Notes: generated by a model not told the origin, from the sequence alone. 64,000 nucleotides of DNA from Mycolicibacterium aubagnense (GCF_010730955.1 NZ_AP022577.1:3224001-3288000); one strand, 5' to 3'. Positions 18,336 through 28,084 are shown, numbered from the stretch's first letter. A program made the numbers and translations.

Positions 18336-19132
18336 CCAGCCTGGATGAACGCGGCGATGCCTCGGGCCACCGCGTTGGCGATGGCCTGCTGGCCTTGCTC
18401 AGAGCTCAGCATCGCCGCATCCTGCGCGTTCTTCATGTTGCCGCACTCGACCAGGATCGACGGGTACTGCGCGAGATTCAGGCCGGTCAGATCGGCCCGG
18501 CCATACAGACCATTGCTACCGATGTACGTCGCCGGCGTCAGCCCGCCGGCCACCAACTGATCACGCATGATCTGCGCGAACTTGACCGACGGACCTGCCT
18601 GCACCTGGTTGAGTGGCGGCGCCGAGTAATTGACGTGGAAACCGTGGCCGCCGGGGGGACCACCGTCGGCGTGGATCGACACGACGGCATTGGGCCGCAG
18701 GGCATTCGCCATCGCGGCCCGCTGGTCCACACACGCTGCCACCGCGTTGTCGTTGTCTCTGGAGAGGCCGACCTGCACCCCGGCGTTGATGAGCTCCTGC
18801 CGGATGCGCAGCACCACGTCCCACGTGAAGGTGTGCTCGGGAAAACCTGCGTTGGTGCTGGTGCCGGTGGTCTGGCAGTCCTTGGTACCACCGCGTCCGG
18901 TTGGCACCTGCTTCGTGATCGACGCGTCGTTGGCCCCGTTGTGCCCTGGATCCAGAAACACGATGGCACCGGCAAGATTTTGTGCCTTCGCCACGGGCGC
19001 GGTGAGCGACGACATCATGGCAGGCATGCCGACCAGAACCGGCGCTGCCGCAGCCATTCTCAGCATGCGCCGGCGCGAGATGCAGCCGACGCCCTGGGCG
19101 CCGTTGTCTTTTTCACACGGACTACTGGTCAC
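18332..19132 (-). CDS. ami1: N-acetylmuramoyl-L-alanine amidase, Ami1/Rv3717-like
   Basis: Zinc amidase that cleaves the lactyl-L-Ala bond of peptidoglycan outside the membrane. Zinc ligands are His in DPGHNGAND, Glu in FPEHTFTWD and His in VSIHADGG; the catalytic Glu is in ILVECGNMKN. The stretch PTGRGGTKDCQTTGTSTNAG closely resembles M. tuberculosis Rv3717. The N-terminus has SRRRMLRMAAAAPVLVG, a twin-arginine export signal. I start at GTG 19132 (266 residues); the open frame runs much further upstream but into the divergent gene. The stop is four bases inside the end of the MmyB-like gene. Confidence 0.92.
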   Translation of the reverse strand: MTSSPCEKDNGAQGVGCISRRRMLRMAAAAPVLVGMPAMMSSLTAPVAKAQNLAGAIVFLDPGHNGANDASITKQVPTGRGGTKDCQTTGTSTNAGFPEHTFTWDVVLRIRQELINAGVQVGLSRDNDNAVAACVDQRAAMANALRPNAVVSIHADGGPPGGHGFHVNYSAPPLNQVQAGPSVKFAQIMRDQLVAGGLTPATYIGSNGLYGRADLTGLNLAQYPSILVECGNMKNAQDAAMLSSEQGQQAIANAVARGIAAFIQAG

Positions 19133-19234
19133 CAATCGGATGCTACGGACCCAACCTTGGGACTCCGCCGCGCGTGCTGACACGGTTCCGTTACGAAGCA
19201 ATAACTTCTTTCCGATTCGGCGTACGGTCGAGGT

Positions 19235-21169
19235 GTGGAGACGAATGTCGAGACACCAGGGGTGGGCGCACGGATCAAGGCGATGGCGAGTTGGGCCGCC
19301 GCGCGCACGCGGAAGACCAGCCCATCGCCACTGTTGCCGCCCTGGGAAGCGCCGCCCGCACAGTACGGCGTCGGCGTCCACCACAACGTCGCGGTGCCGA
19401 TGAGTGACGGCATCTCGCTGCGGGTCGATATCCACTACCCGACCGACCCCGCGACCGGCGAGGCCGCCACCGGGCCGTTCCCGGTGCTGCTGTCGATGAC
19501 GCCCTACGGCAAGAAAGCACCCCCTCCGGCCGCCCAGATCGGCGGTGGCGCAACGCCATATTTGATCCGCCGTGGCTACCTCGAGGTGATGGCCGACGTG
19601 CGGGGCACCGGCGTATCGGGTGGTTCCTTCGAGATGTTGGGACCCGAGCAGGTTCAGGACGGCGTCGACCTGGTGAATTGGGCTGCGTCCCTGCCCAATT
19701 CCAATGGCCGCGTCGGCATGTTCGGGATCTCCTATCTGGCCATCAACCAACTCCTGACGGCAGCTGAAGTGGGTCCCGGCTCGCCGCTGAAGGCGATCTT
19801 CCCGGCGATGGCGGCCAACGATTTCTATCGCGATGTCGTCACCATGGGCGGCGTGCCGCACATGCGTACCGTCCGCGCGTACGGCGCCACCTATTCACTG
19901 CTCAACGTCATCAACCCGGCGTTGGAGTACGCCCATCGCGGCGGACATGAAAGACCAAGGGCAGGTGGCATTTCCGCGGTGCGACAGCGGGGCCGCGACC
20001 AGCGCAGCTACTTCAAGAACCTGATCAAAGACGCGATGGCCGGCGGCGACACCGCGTTCGACGGCGCGTTCTGGGACACCATGCGCCCGGCGGACGTAGT
20101 GCCGAAGATCGTCGAGAACGGTGTCGCAGTGTTTCTGGTGGCCGGGTGGCATGACGCATTCCAGCGGGGTGCACCACTGAATTACGCCGCGCTGCAGAAC
20201 ACCTTCGCCGACCGTCCCGCCGGCGCTGCCATGACGGCTGATCAGCCCGTCTCCGACAAGTTCCAGCTGATGGCCGGCCCCTGGTACCACGTGTCGGATC
20301 TCGACGGGCAGCATCTGCAGGCTCTGCAGTTGCGCTGGTTCAACTACTGGCTCAAAGATGACAAGACCGCGGCCGTCACCGGTCAGCCCGTGCGCTTCCA
20401 GGCGATCGGCAGCTCAAAGTGGTTCCGCACCAATGCCTATCCGTTCCCCGAGGCCACGCCCACGCGGCTCTATCTCGGCCTGGGCGGTGGCCTCCATGCC
20501 ACGCCGTCGGCGGACGAGTCGACAGCAACGCTGCAATATCTCTCGCGCGGACCGGTTTCCGGGCGCAGCCTGGAGCAGTGGAGCCTCGGCATGGGCAGCT
20601 TCATGGTCTCGCAGACAGGCCGGAGCGTCCGGTACGACCAGGACAACAGCCGCCTACAGCGCCAAGCTCTGACGTACACCAGCGAGGCCTTCGAGACCGA
20701 GCGGCTGCTCGCCGGACCGGTCGGACTGACCATCTTCGCCACTGCCGACCGCAGTGAAACCCTTTGGGTCGCACACCTCGACGACCTCTCCCCGGATGGC
20801 ATCAGCCGCCCGCTGACGCAAGGTGCGCTCCTCGGTTCACACCGGGCGCTCGACCCCGACACCAGTTGGTGCCTGCCCGACGGCACGGTGCTGCGGCCGC
20901 ACCACATCAGCACCAAGTCGGCGGTAGAGCCCGTCGTACGCGGTGAATTGACCCGCTACGACATCGAGATCTTCCCCACCGCGGCGCTACTCGCCCCGGG
21001 TCACCGCATGCGGCTGACGCTGACCACTTACGACTTCCCGCATCTGGTGCCGACCCGACCACAGCGCGCAGCGCTGGCGGGCGGCGTCTACCGGATTTCG
21101 CAAGGGGGCGTCCACGCGTCACACCTGGTGGTTCCCTTGGCCGACCCGGTAACAATGGCACAGCCCTAG
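19235..21169 (+). CDS. CocE/NonD-family hydrolase (X-Pro dipeptidyl-peptidase fold)
   Basis: A 644-residue alpha/beta hydrolase with a C-terminal jelly-roll, the layout of cocaine esterase and X-Pro dipeptidyl-peptidases. Catalytic Ser is in FGISYLAI (the usual GxSYxG has Ala in the last place), Asp in AGWHDAF, and His in GPWYHVS. YGKKAPPPA and DVRGTGVSGG supply the oxyanion region. The C-terminal half (SRPLTQGALLGSHRAL … RYDIEIFPTAALLAPGHRMRLTLT) is the jelly-roll. No signal peptide is visible. The GTG start at 19235 has a weak ribosome site; ATG 19283 is an alternative. Substrate unknown. Confidence 0.87.
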   Translation: METNVETPGVGARIKAMASWAAARTRKTSPSPLLPPWEAPPAQYGVGVHHNVAVPMSDGISLRVDIHYPTDPATGEAATGPFPVLLSMTPYGKKAPPPAAQIGGGATPYLIRRGYLEVMADVRGTGVSGGSFEMLGPEQVQDGVDLVNWAASLPNSNGRVGMFGISYLAINQLLTAAEVGPGSPLKAIFPAMAANDFYRDVVTMGGVPHMRTVRAYGATYSLLNVINPALEYAHRGGHERPRAGGISAVRQRGRDQRSYFKNLIKDAMAGGDTAFDGAFWDTMRPADVVPKIVENGVAVFLVAGWHDAFQRGAPLNYAALQNTFADRPAGAAMTADQPVSDKFQLMAGPWYHVSDLDGQHLQALQLRWFNYWLKDDKTAAVTGQPVRFQAIGSSKWFRTNAYPFPEATPTRLYLGLGGGLHATPSADESTATLQYLSRGPVSGRSLEQWSLGMGSFMVSQTGRSVRYDQDNSRLQRQALTYTSEAFETERLLAGPVGLTIFATADRSETLWVAHLDDLSPDGISRPLTQGALLGSHRALDPDTSWCLPDGTVLRPHHISTKSAVEPVVRGELTRYDIEIFPTAALLAPGHRMRLTLTTYDFPHLVPTRPQRAALAGGVYRISQGGVHASHLVVPLADPVTMAQP

Positions 21170-22410
21170 CTGAGGAACCGCTGCGTGTACGGCGCGAAGC
21201 GGGCCTTCAGGTCAGCTGGGTCGAGCCCGAACATCTCACACGACGTCTCGACGCGGCCCAGCCGGCCACGCTGGTGGCCGGCGAGGTAGCCCGCCATCGC
21301 CGCGCGTTCGGTGTCCGAAAGTTGCTCCTCTGCAAGGGCGAACACGCTTTCCGCGGTGCCGAGATCGTCGGCCATGAAGTCGTCGAAGCGGATGTCGATG
21401 GACCGATCCCGGCCAATGACCTCGCGGTCCCGGACCAGCCCGGCAAGCATGTGCTCCAGCCGCTGCACCCAGTATGTCGCGATGTGCTCGACCGGAACCG
21501 GGCTGCGGTGCATGCGCGCCGAGTAGGTGATCATCGCGATCATCGACAGCACCACCGGTACCGGATCGCGGTGTGTGAAAACGCCGACCACACCGGGTAA
21601 TTCGGCATTGAGCACCGGGAGTTGTTCGAGGTGCTGCGGCGACTTGAGCAACCAGCGCCGGCCACCGCGCAGGAACTGCAAGGCCTTGAGCTGTGTCACC
21701 ATGTGCCGGTAGTGGGGCGTCTGGTCGTGCGACTCGTAGTAGTCACGCCATGCCGGGATATCCGCCAAAGTCTCGAAGTACATCGTGGAAAAGTCGTTGG
21801 CCAGCAACTGAATTTCCTCGTGCACGTGGTCGGTGGTCATTTCGTGCATCAGCGGGAAATACGGAATGACGATGTTCATCACGTTGACCGCGATATCCAT
21901 CCGAGTCCTACGAGGGTCCGGCTCGATACCGATCTCCGAAGCGAGCGGAAACGGCTCCACAGCTTCCCAATATGGCAGCGTCCGGAACGTGCCCGCCGCC
22001 GCGAGCAGATTGTGCAGGTGCGTGGTGCCGGTCCGTGGCAGCCCGACGATCGCCACTGGCGGCAGTAGTTCGATGTCGTGAATCTCGGGGTGCTGCTTCA
22101 ACAAATCGGTCAGCAGCAGCCGGTTCTTCAGCAGCTGCAGCAGCTGACCATAGAAGTTGACCACCCCAGGGCCGTTGAAACCGTCGATGTCGTGCAGCGC
22201 GGCGAGCAGCACATCGAGGCGCTCCCGATAGTCGGCAGGGCCGAAGTCATCGAGGCCGGTGTCAGCGCTCGCCTTGGCGTGCAGCGCGGCCGCGTCGAGC
22301 GGGCAGTCCGCCGCCATCATCGTCATCATGTCCCGGAACTGTTGAGCCTCGGCCGTGAAGGTGGGCTCGGCCAGGTCTTCGAGCCGGACAACATCTGTGG
22401 TGTCAGTCAC
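21166..22410 (-). CDS. PAPS-dependent sulfotransferase-family protein
   Basis: A 414-residue sulfotransferase of the large actinobacterial group (Sulfotransfer_3-like). The 5'-phosphosulfate-binding motif is VGLPRTGTTHLHNLL near residue 125, and the 3'-phosphate motif VFTHRDPVPVVLSM near 280. A family-typical LKSPQHLEQLPVL precedes the latter. Expected reaction: transfer of sulfate from PAPS to a hydroxyl of a lipid or small molecule; many mycobacterial members have no known substrate. GTG start. Its stop overlaps that of the CocE-type gene by 4 bp. It diverges from a TetR gene by under 30 bp. Confidence 0.85.
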   Translation of the reverse strand: MTDTTDVVRLEDLAEPTFTAEAQQFRDMMTMMAADCPLDAAALHAKASADTGLDDFGPADYRERLDVLLAALHDIDGFNGPGVVNFYGQLLQLLKNRLLLTDLLKQHPEIHDIELLPPVAIVGLPRTGTTHLHNLLAAAGTFRTLPYWEAVEPFPLASEIGIEPDPRRTRMDIAVNVMNIVIPYFPLMHEMTTDHVHEEIQLLANDFSTMYFETLADIPAWRDYYESHDQTPHYRHMVTQLKALQFLRGGRRWLLKSPQHLEQLPVLNAELPGVVGVFTHRDPVPVVLSMIAMITYSARMHRSPVPVEHIATYWVQRLEHMLAGLVRDREVIGRDRSIDIRFDDFMADDLGTAESVFALAEEQLSDTERAAMAGYLAGHQRGRLGRVETSCEMFGLDPADLKARFAPYTQRFLS

Positions 22411-22437
22411 ACCACTTATGTTACTATGAGTTTCGTA

Positions 22438-23013
22438 ATGATGAAAGAACTTGGACGCCCTCGCGATTCACGCATCGACAATGCGGTACTCACCGCCACG
22501 GCGGAGCTGCTCGGCGAAGTGGGGTATGCCGCGTTGTCGGTGGACGCCATCGCCAAGCAGGCCGGCACCAGCAAGCCGGCCATCTACCGGCGCTGGCCCA
22601 GCAAGGCGCATCTCGTCCACGAGGCGGCATTCCCCGCGGATATCGCCGCCGAACTGCCGGACACCGGTTCGCTCGCGGGCGATGTACGGGCGATGGTCCG
22701 TGGCACCGTCGCAGTGCTGAGCACGCCCGCGGCCCGCGCCGCGCTACCCGGGCTGCTCGGGGAGATGACCGCCGACGCCACCCTGCACAGCGCTCTACTG
22801 GATCGGTTCGCCGACGCCTTGGGACCCGGGCTGCATGCCCGCCTCGACGCCGCCGCGGCGCGCGACGAACTCCGCGCAGACGTCAGCGCCGCTGACCTCA
22901 CCGAGGTCATCACCGGCATCGCGCTGCTCGCCGCACTCACCCGCGGCGACGCCCCCGATGACGACTGGATCGACCGCAACACCACCCTGATTCTGAAAGG
23001 CATTGGCGCATGA
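22438..23013 (+). CDS. TetR-family transcriptional regulator
   Basis: A regulator of about 191 residues. DNA-binding domain: DNAVLTATAELLGEVGYAALSVDAIAKQAGTSKPAIYRRWPSK, the standard TetR helix-turn-helix; the rest is the ligand-binding helical domain. Three in-frame ATGs (22426, 22438, 22441) lie within 18 bp with no good ribosome site, so the mRNA may be leaderless and the exact start is uncertain. The start lies within 30 bp of the sulfotransferase start, so one operator could control both. The gene overlaps the DUF1214 gene by 4 bp. Confidence 0.88.
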   Translation: MMKELGRPRDSRIDNAVLTATAELLGEVGYAALSVDAIAKQAGTSKPAIYRRWPSKAHLVHEAAFPADIAAELPDTGSLAGDVRAMVRGTVAVLSTPAARAALPGLLGEMTADATLHSALLDRFADALGPGLHARLDAAAARDELRADVSAADLTEVITGIALLAALTRGDAPDDDWIDRNTTLILKGIGA

Positions 23014-24107
23014 CCGAATCCGCTGCCGCATGGCGGGAGCTCCTCGACACTCTTCGAGACCTCGACAACTCGTTCCTGGAGGGCCCCCGCGCGGTCACCG
23101 ACGATCGGCAGATCGCCGACGGTTACCGCATGCTCGCGACCGGACTCGGAGTGGCACTCGACTGCTACCTGTATCCCGAGCCCGGACGGCCACAGTTCAT
23201 CGTGGTCAATTCACCGTTCCGGCATGACCGTCGATGGGGCGGCGACAACACCGACGCCCACTACTACATGTGCCCGGTCGACCCGCAAGGCCGTTACCGG
23301 ATCAGCGGCAACAAGGGTGACAGCGTCTATCTGTCACTGACCGCATACAACGAACCCTCCCCCGGCGCCTGGTCCAACCGCGTGGTGGCAGTTATCCGGG
23401 ACAACGACATGGATTTCGACGACAAGGGCAACTTCTCGTTCGAGATCGGCCCATTACCCGACGCGGCGGTCTTCTTCACCCGCGATTATCAGGCGGACCC
23501 CGAAACCGGCCGGGCGGCCACCTGGCACATTGAGGCACTCGACGCACCTGAGCCGTTGCGGCACAACGATGTCGATACCGCCGCGGCGCTTCGGGCCAGC
23601 GCCAACTGGCTCCGAACCCTGTTCGCCATCATGCCGATGCCGGTGGGCACCCGGGCCGACGAAAGCTCCCTGGGCCACTCCATCGCCCACTCGGCCAACG
23701 AATTCGCCGCGCCCTACCAGGTGCCGGACGCGAACTTCGGCTGGTCGGCGCGCGATGCGTGCTATTCGTACGGCAGCTTCGTGCTGGCCGAGGACGAAGC
23801 GCTCGTCATCACTCATCGGCCGCCGGCGTGCCGGTTCTGGAACCTGGTGGTCTGGAATCAGTTCATGGCCAACCCGGGTGTCCGTGATGCCCGGAGCTCG
23901 GTCAACGGGTACAGCGCTGTGCCGAATTCGGACGGCACGGTGACGATAGTCCTGTCCGGCGATACCACCGCGCACCCGAATTCGTTGACCACACTGGACT
24001 ATCCGCAGGGCATTCTGGCATTTCGGTGGTTCCTGACGGATCAGGTACCGGACCGTCCCGAAGTCCAGCTGGTGAAGATCGCCGACGCCCCCACCGCCCC
24101 GTCCTGA
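23010..24107 (+). CDS. DUF1214-domain protein
   Basis: A 365-residue protein with the beta-rich DUF1214 domain in the C-terminal half (DANFGWSARDACYSYGS … WNLVVWNQFMAN … YPQGILAFRWFL) and a DUF1254-like front part (DNTDAHYYMCPVDPQGRYRISGNKGD). No signal peptide or membrane span. The biochemical role is unknown; such genes in mycobacteria often sit beside TetR regulators and lipid or steroid enzymes, as here. Cotranscribed with the TetR gene (ATGA overlap) and divergent from the sulfotransferase, which suggests a shared pathway. Confidence 0.85.
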   Translation: MTESAAAWRELLDTLRDLDNSFLEGPRAVTDDRQIADGYRMLATGLGVALDCYLYPEPGRPQFIVVNSPFRHDRRWGGDNTDAHYYMCPVDPQGRYRISGNKGDSVYLSLTAYNEPSPGAWSNRVVAVIRDNDMDFDDKGNFSFEIGPLPDAAVFFTRDYQADPETGRAATWHIEALDAPEPLRHNDVDTAAALRASANWLRTLFAIMPMPVGTRADESSLGHSIAHSANEFAAPYQVPDANFGWSARDACYSYGSFVLAEDEALVITHRPPACRFWNLVVWNQFMANPGVRDARSSVNGYSAVPNSDGTVTIVLSGDTTAHPNSLTTLDYPQGILAFRWFLTDQVPDRPEVQLVKIADAPTAPS

Positions 24108-24116
24108 GCGATTTGG

Positions 24117-24151
24117 GCACGATTTTCCGCGGTGAGCGCGGAAAATCGTGC
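24117..24151. terminator. Strong 15 bp stem-loop between convergent genes
   Basis: Perfect arms GCACGATTTTCCGCG and CGCGGAAAATCGTGC around the loop GTGAG. It lies between the DUF1214 stop (24107) and the hrpA stop (24157). Bases on either side (GATTTG/CAAATC) extend the symmetry. It is a probable bidirectional terminator without a T tract, or a member of a dispersed hairpin repeat. Confidence 0.65.
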
Positions 24152-24156
24152 ACAAA

Positions 24157-27100
24157 TCACGGAACGACGGCGTCGATGGCCCGGTAGATCCGTTGCTCGC
24201 TGACCGGCCGCGGGGTACCCAACTGCTGGGCCCAGAGGCTGACGCGCAGTTCCTCGATCTGCCGGGCGATGTCGCGGACGTCCTCACCTTGGCAGCGCAG
24301 GGGTGAAAGCGCCTGCCGCAGTTCGTCGTACGCGTCCTCGACGGCGTGTACCCGGTCCATCCGTTCGCGGTCGGCGGCCGGCGCTTGGGGCAACCGCTCC
24401 AAGCGCCGGCCGACCGCGGTCAGGTATCGGGTCAGGTCGGCCAGGTGGGTAACACCCGTAATCGCAACGAACCCGACAGGCAACAGCCGGCCCAGCTGCG
24501 CGCGAATATCCGCTATCGCATCGGCCTGGAGTGCAGAAGGCTTGTCGGGCAACGCAACCTGTGCGGCTTGCGCCGCGGCCAGCACGCGTTCGACGCGGCC
24601 GATCACGTCGAGTGTCGTCGGTACCAACTTGGCCGCGACGGTGTCACGGAGCGCCGTGAAGTCCGCGGCGGTCCAGACCGCCTTGGGCGCCAACACCCGC
24701 ACCGCGGCGTCGGCGCAGTCTTCGAGCAGCGCCGCCAGGCTGCCGTCTGGATTGGTCGACAGCGCCAGTCGCGTGCGGGGATTGAGCCCGCGCTCGGCGG
24801 CCTTGACGGGTGACGGCGCAGCGAGCCGCAGCAACCGCCGCAGCCCCGGGCCCATGGCCGCGGCCTGCTCCGCCGGGGTCGGGAACACCCGGATATCCAC
24901 CGCCGCACCGCTATCCACGAACGCCGGGAACCCGCGCACGGTGTGGCCACCGGACGAGCTCTCCACGGTGCGGGGCAGTTCGGCGAGGTCATCCGGCCAG
25001 GCCAACAGGGCGGTCCGCTGGAGATCGCCCGCGACGGCACCGGCGACCGCCTGCCGTACGGAGCCGGCCAGCTTGTCGTGCAGCGCGCCCAGGTCCTTGC
25101 CGCGCGCCACTTCGTTGCCGTCTTTCTCGACCGCGAAAGTGACCCGCAGGTGATCCGGAATCTTGCTCAGGTCGAAGGCGTCGATCGGCACCAAAATGCC
25201 GCTGCGCCTGCGTAGCTCACGCTGCAGTTCCTCCAGCAGTGAACCGTCTCCGGGATTGAGATCCGGCAGTACCGCCCGTGCCGTGTCGGGCGCGGGTACG
25301 AAATTGCGCCGCAGGTCCTTGGGCAGGGACTTGATCAGCGCGGTGACCAACTCCTCGCGCAGCGCGGGCACCTGCCAGGCGAAACCGTCACCACCGAGTC
25401 TGGCCAGTACCTCGACCGGAACGTGCACCGTCACACCGTCATCGGCGGCGCCGGGCTCGAACCGGTAGCTCAACGGCAGGGACAGGTCACTCGTCTGCCA
25501 CGTGTCGGGCTGGTCGGCGTCGGTATCGGTGCGCAGCAGGTCCGCGCGCGTCATGGTCAGCAGGTCCGGCGTCACGTGCCGCTGCTTCTTCCACCAGGCG
25601 TCGAAATGCCGCGCCGATACCGCGCTTTCGGGCACGCGCTGGTCGTAGAAGGCGTAGACCTCGTCGTCGCCGGCCAGCAGGTCCCGACGCCGCGCGCGCT
25701 CTTCCAGCTCTTCCAGTTCGGCCCGCAGCCGGGTGTTGTCCCGGGCGAAGTGGTGCCTGGTCTGCCAGTCACCTTCGACCAAGGCGTGCCTGATGAACAG
25801 CTCGCGCGCGACCACGGGGTCAACCTGTGCGTACCCGACCCGACGGCGTGGCACCAGCGGCAGGCCGTAGAGCGTCACCCGTTCGTACGCCATGACGGCG
25901 CCGCGGCGGGCATCCCAGTGTGGCTCACTGAAGGTGCGCTGCACCAGATCTCCGGCGACCCGTTCGACGGTCTCGGGTTCGATGCGCGCGGCGATGCGCC
26001 CGAACAGCCGGCTCGTCTCCACCAGATCCGCGACGACGATCCACCGCGGTGGCTTCTTGGTCAGCACCGAACCCGGCGCCAGCACGAACCGCGAGTTGCG
26101 GGCGCCCTGGTAATCCCGTGTCTCGCCTTCGCGCAAGCCGATGTGCGACAGCAGGCCGGCGGTCAGCGCGGTGTGGACGCGCAACGCGTCGGCGTCGTCT
26201 CCCGACTCCCGGATACCGAGATCCGCGGCGATGCTGCGCAATTGGCCGACCAGGTCCTGCCATTCCCGAATTCGCAGATAGTGCAGGAACTCGTCGCGGC
26301 ACATTCGGCGGAACGCGCTGCCGGACAACTGGTTCCGCTGCTCGCGCAGGTAGTTCCACAGGTTGAGGTAGGACACGAAGTCCGAATGCTCGTCGGCGAA
26401 TCGCGCGTGCTTCTGCCGGGCCGCCTCTTCCCGGTCCGCCGGCCGCTCGCGCGGGTCGGGAATGGACAGCGCGGCGGCGAGGATCAGGACCTCACGGACG
26501 CAGCCTTCGGCATCGGCCTGCAGGATCATCCGGCCGACCCGCGGGTCCAGCGGCAGCCGGGCCAATCGACGCCCGACGTCGGTGATGGCGCCCTTGGCAT
26601 CGAAAGCGCCCAATTCCTGGAGCAATTGGATGCCGTCGCGGATACTGCGCGCATCGGGCGGGTCCAGAAACGGGAACGCCTCGATGTCGCCCAGCCCCAA
26701 AGCAGCCATCTGCAGGATGACCGCGCCGAGGTTGGTGCGCAGGATCTCCGGATCGGTGTAGCGGGGCCGCGCCGCGAAATCCTCTTCCGAGTACAACCGG
26801 ATACATACACCGGGCGCGGTCCGGCCCGACCGGCCGGACCGCTGTGCGGCCGATGCCTGCGAGATCGGTTCGATCGGCAGCCGCTGCACCTTGGTGCGCC
26901 GGCTGTACCGCGAGATGCGCGCGGTGCCGGGGTCGACGACGTACCGGATGCCGGGCACGGTCAGGGATGTCTCGGCGACGTTGGTGGCCAATACAATCCG
27001 GCGCGGGCCGCCAGGTTTGGCGTTGAAGACCTTCTGTTGGTCCGCGGTGGGCAGCCGGGCGTACAGCGGCAGGATCTCCGTCGGGAAGGTGTCACCGGAG

Positions 27101-28065
27101 AGCGCATCACGCAAAGCCTCTGCGGTGTCCCGGATTTCCCGCTCGCCCGACAGGAACACCAGCACGTCGCCGGCCGGCTCGGATTCCAGTTCCCGTACCG
27201 CGTCGACGATGGCCTCGGTCTGGTCCCGTGTCTCGGTCCGGACGATGTCGTGGTCGGGGTCGTCGGGATCGTCCGAGGAGCCGGCGGAGCCGTTGGTGGC
27301 GATCTGAATTTCCAAAGGGCGGTAACGAATTTCGACCGGGTAGGTGCGGCCGGAGACCTCGACGATCGGGGCATCGAAAAAGTGCTTCGCGAACCGCTCC
27401 GGCTCGATCGTCGCCGATGTCACGATGACCTTCAGATCCGGGCGCCGCGGCAGCAACTCGCGCAGGTACCCCAGCAGGAAGTCGATGTTGAGGCTGCGTT
27501 CGTGGGCCTCGTCGAGGATCAGGGTGTCGTACCGGAGCAGCCGGCGGTCTCGCTGAATCTCGGCGAGCAGAATGCCGTCGGTCATCAGTTTGACGAGGGT
27601 CGAGTCGCTGGCCTGGTCGGTGAACCGCACGGTGTAGCCGATGGCTCCACCCAGCGCCGTCCCGGTTTCGTCGGCGATCCGCTGCGCCACCGTGCGGGCG
27701 GCCAGCCGGCGCGGTTGGGTGTGACCGATGGTGCCGCGAATGCCGCGACCGAGTTCCAGGCAGATCTTGGGCAGCTGTGTCGTCTTGCCCGATCCGGTCT
27801 CGCCCGCGACGATCACGACCTGGTTCTCGGTGATCGCCTTGGCGATCTCGGCCCGGCGGTCGGTGACCGGCAGGTCGGGGTAGGTGATGGTGGGCACGGC
27901 CGCGAGGCGACTGGCGATCACGCCTTCGGCCGCCGCGATCTGTTCGGCGATCTTGGCGGGATTGTCGCCGCGCAGGTTTTTCAGTCGGCGATCCAGCCGC
28001 GCCGCGTCTCGGATGGTCAGACCATCGAGGCGGGCACGCAGTTCGCGCAGCTGGGGGTCGGACAC
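24157..28065 (-). CDS. hrpA: ATP-dependent RNA helicase HrpA
   Basis: A 1302-residue DEAH-box helicase, the usual length for bacterial HrpA. Walker A GETGSGKTT at residues 88-96, DEAH box at 185-188 (LILDEAHERS), VTSATIEPERF (motif III), then VVDPGTARISRY and QRSGRSGR (motifs V/VI). The C-terminal 600 residues form the HrpA-specific DUF3418 region (VHVPVEVLARLGGDGF…). HrpA unwinds RNA and, in E. coli, resolves stalled or collided ribosomes. I start at GTG 28065 (SDPQLRELRARLDGL); the frame continues upstream without support. It is separated from the TetR gene by about 20 bp and may be cotranscribed with it. Confidence 0.95.
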   Translation of the reverse strand: MSDPQLRELRARLDGLTIRDAARLDRRLKNLRGDNPAKIAEQIAAAEGVIASRLAAVPTITYPDLPVTDRRAEIAKAITENQVVIVAGETGSGKTTQLPKICLELGRGIRGTIGHTQPRRLAARTVAQRIADETGTALGGAIGYTVRFTDQASDSTLVKLMTDGILLAEIQRDRRLLRYDTLILDEAHERSLNIDFLLGYLRELLPRRPDLKVIVTSATIEPERFAKHFFDAPIVEVSGRTYPVEIRYRPLEIQIATNGSAGSSDDPDDPDHDIVRTETRDQTEAIVDAVRELESEPAGDVLVFLSGEREIRDTAEALRDALSGDTFPTEILPLYARLPTADQQKVFNAKPGGPRRIVLATNVAETSLTVPGIRYVVDPGTARISRYSRRTKVQRLPIEPISQASAAQRSGRSGRTAPGVCIRLYSEEDFAARPRYTDPEILRTNLGAVILQMAALGLGDIEAFPFLDPPDARSIRDGIQLLQELGAFDAKGAITDVGRRLARLPLDPRVGRMILQADAEGCVREVLILAAALSIPDPRERPADREEAARQKHARFADEHSDFVSYLNLWNYLREQRNQLSGSAFRRMCRDEFLHYLRIREWQDLVGQLRSIAADLGIRESGDDADALRVHTALTAGLLSHIGLREGETRDYQGARNSRFVLAPGSVLTKKPPRWIVVADLVETSRLFGRIAARIEPETVERVAGDLVQRTFSEPHWDARRGAVMAYERVTLYGLPLVPRRRVGYAQVDPVVARELFIRHALVEGDWQTRHHFARDNTRLRAELEELEERARRRDLLAGDDEVYAFYDQRVPESAVSARHFDAWWKKQRHVTPDLLTMTRADLLRTDTDADQPDTWQTSDLSLPLSYRFEPGAADDGVTVHVPVEVLARLGGDGFAWQVPALREELVTALIKSLPKDLRRNFVPAPDTARAVLPDLNPGDGSLLEELQRELRRRSGILVPIDAFDLSKIPDHLRVTFAVEKDGNEVARGKDLGALHDKLAGSVRQAVAGAVAGDLQRTALLAWPDDLAELPRTVESSSGGHTVRGFPAFVDSGAAVDIRVFPTPAEQAAAMGPGLRRLLRLAAPSPVKAAERGLNPRTRLALSTNPDGSLAALLEDCADAAVRVLAPKAVWTAADFTALRDTVAAKLVPTTLDVIGRVERVLAAAQAAQVALPDKPSALQADAIADIRAQLGRLLPVGFVAITGVTHLADLTRYLTAVGRRLERLPQAPAADRERMDRVHAVEDAYDELRQALSPLRCQGEDVRDIARQIEELRVSLWAQQLGTPRPVSEQRIYRAIDAVVP

Positions 28066-28084
28066 CGGTCCCAGGATAGGTGGT

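Noticed and set aside
19133..19861. N-terminal extension of the amidase frame
   Set aside because: It runs into the divergent CocE-type gene and precedes the twin-arginine signal, so translation should begin near 19132.
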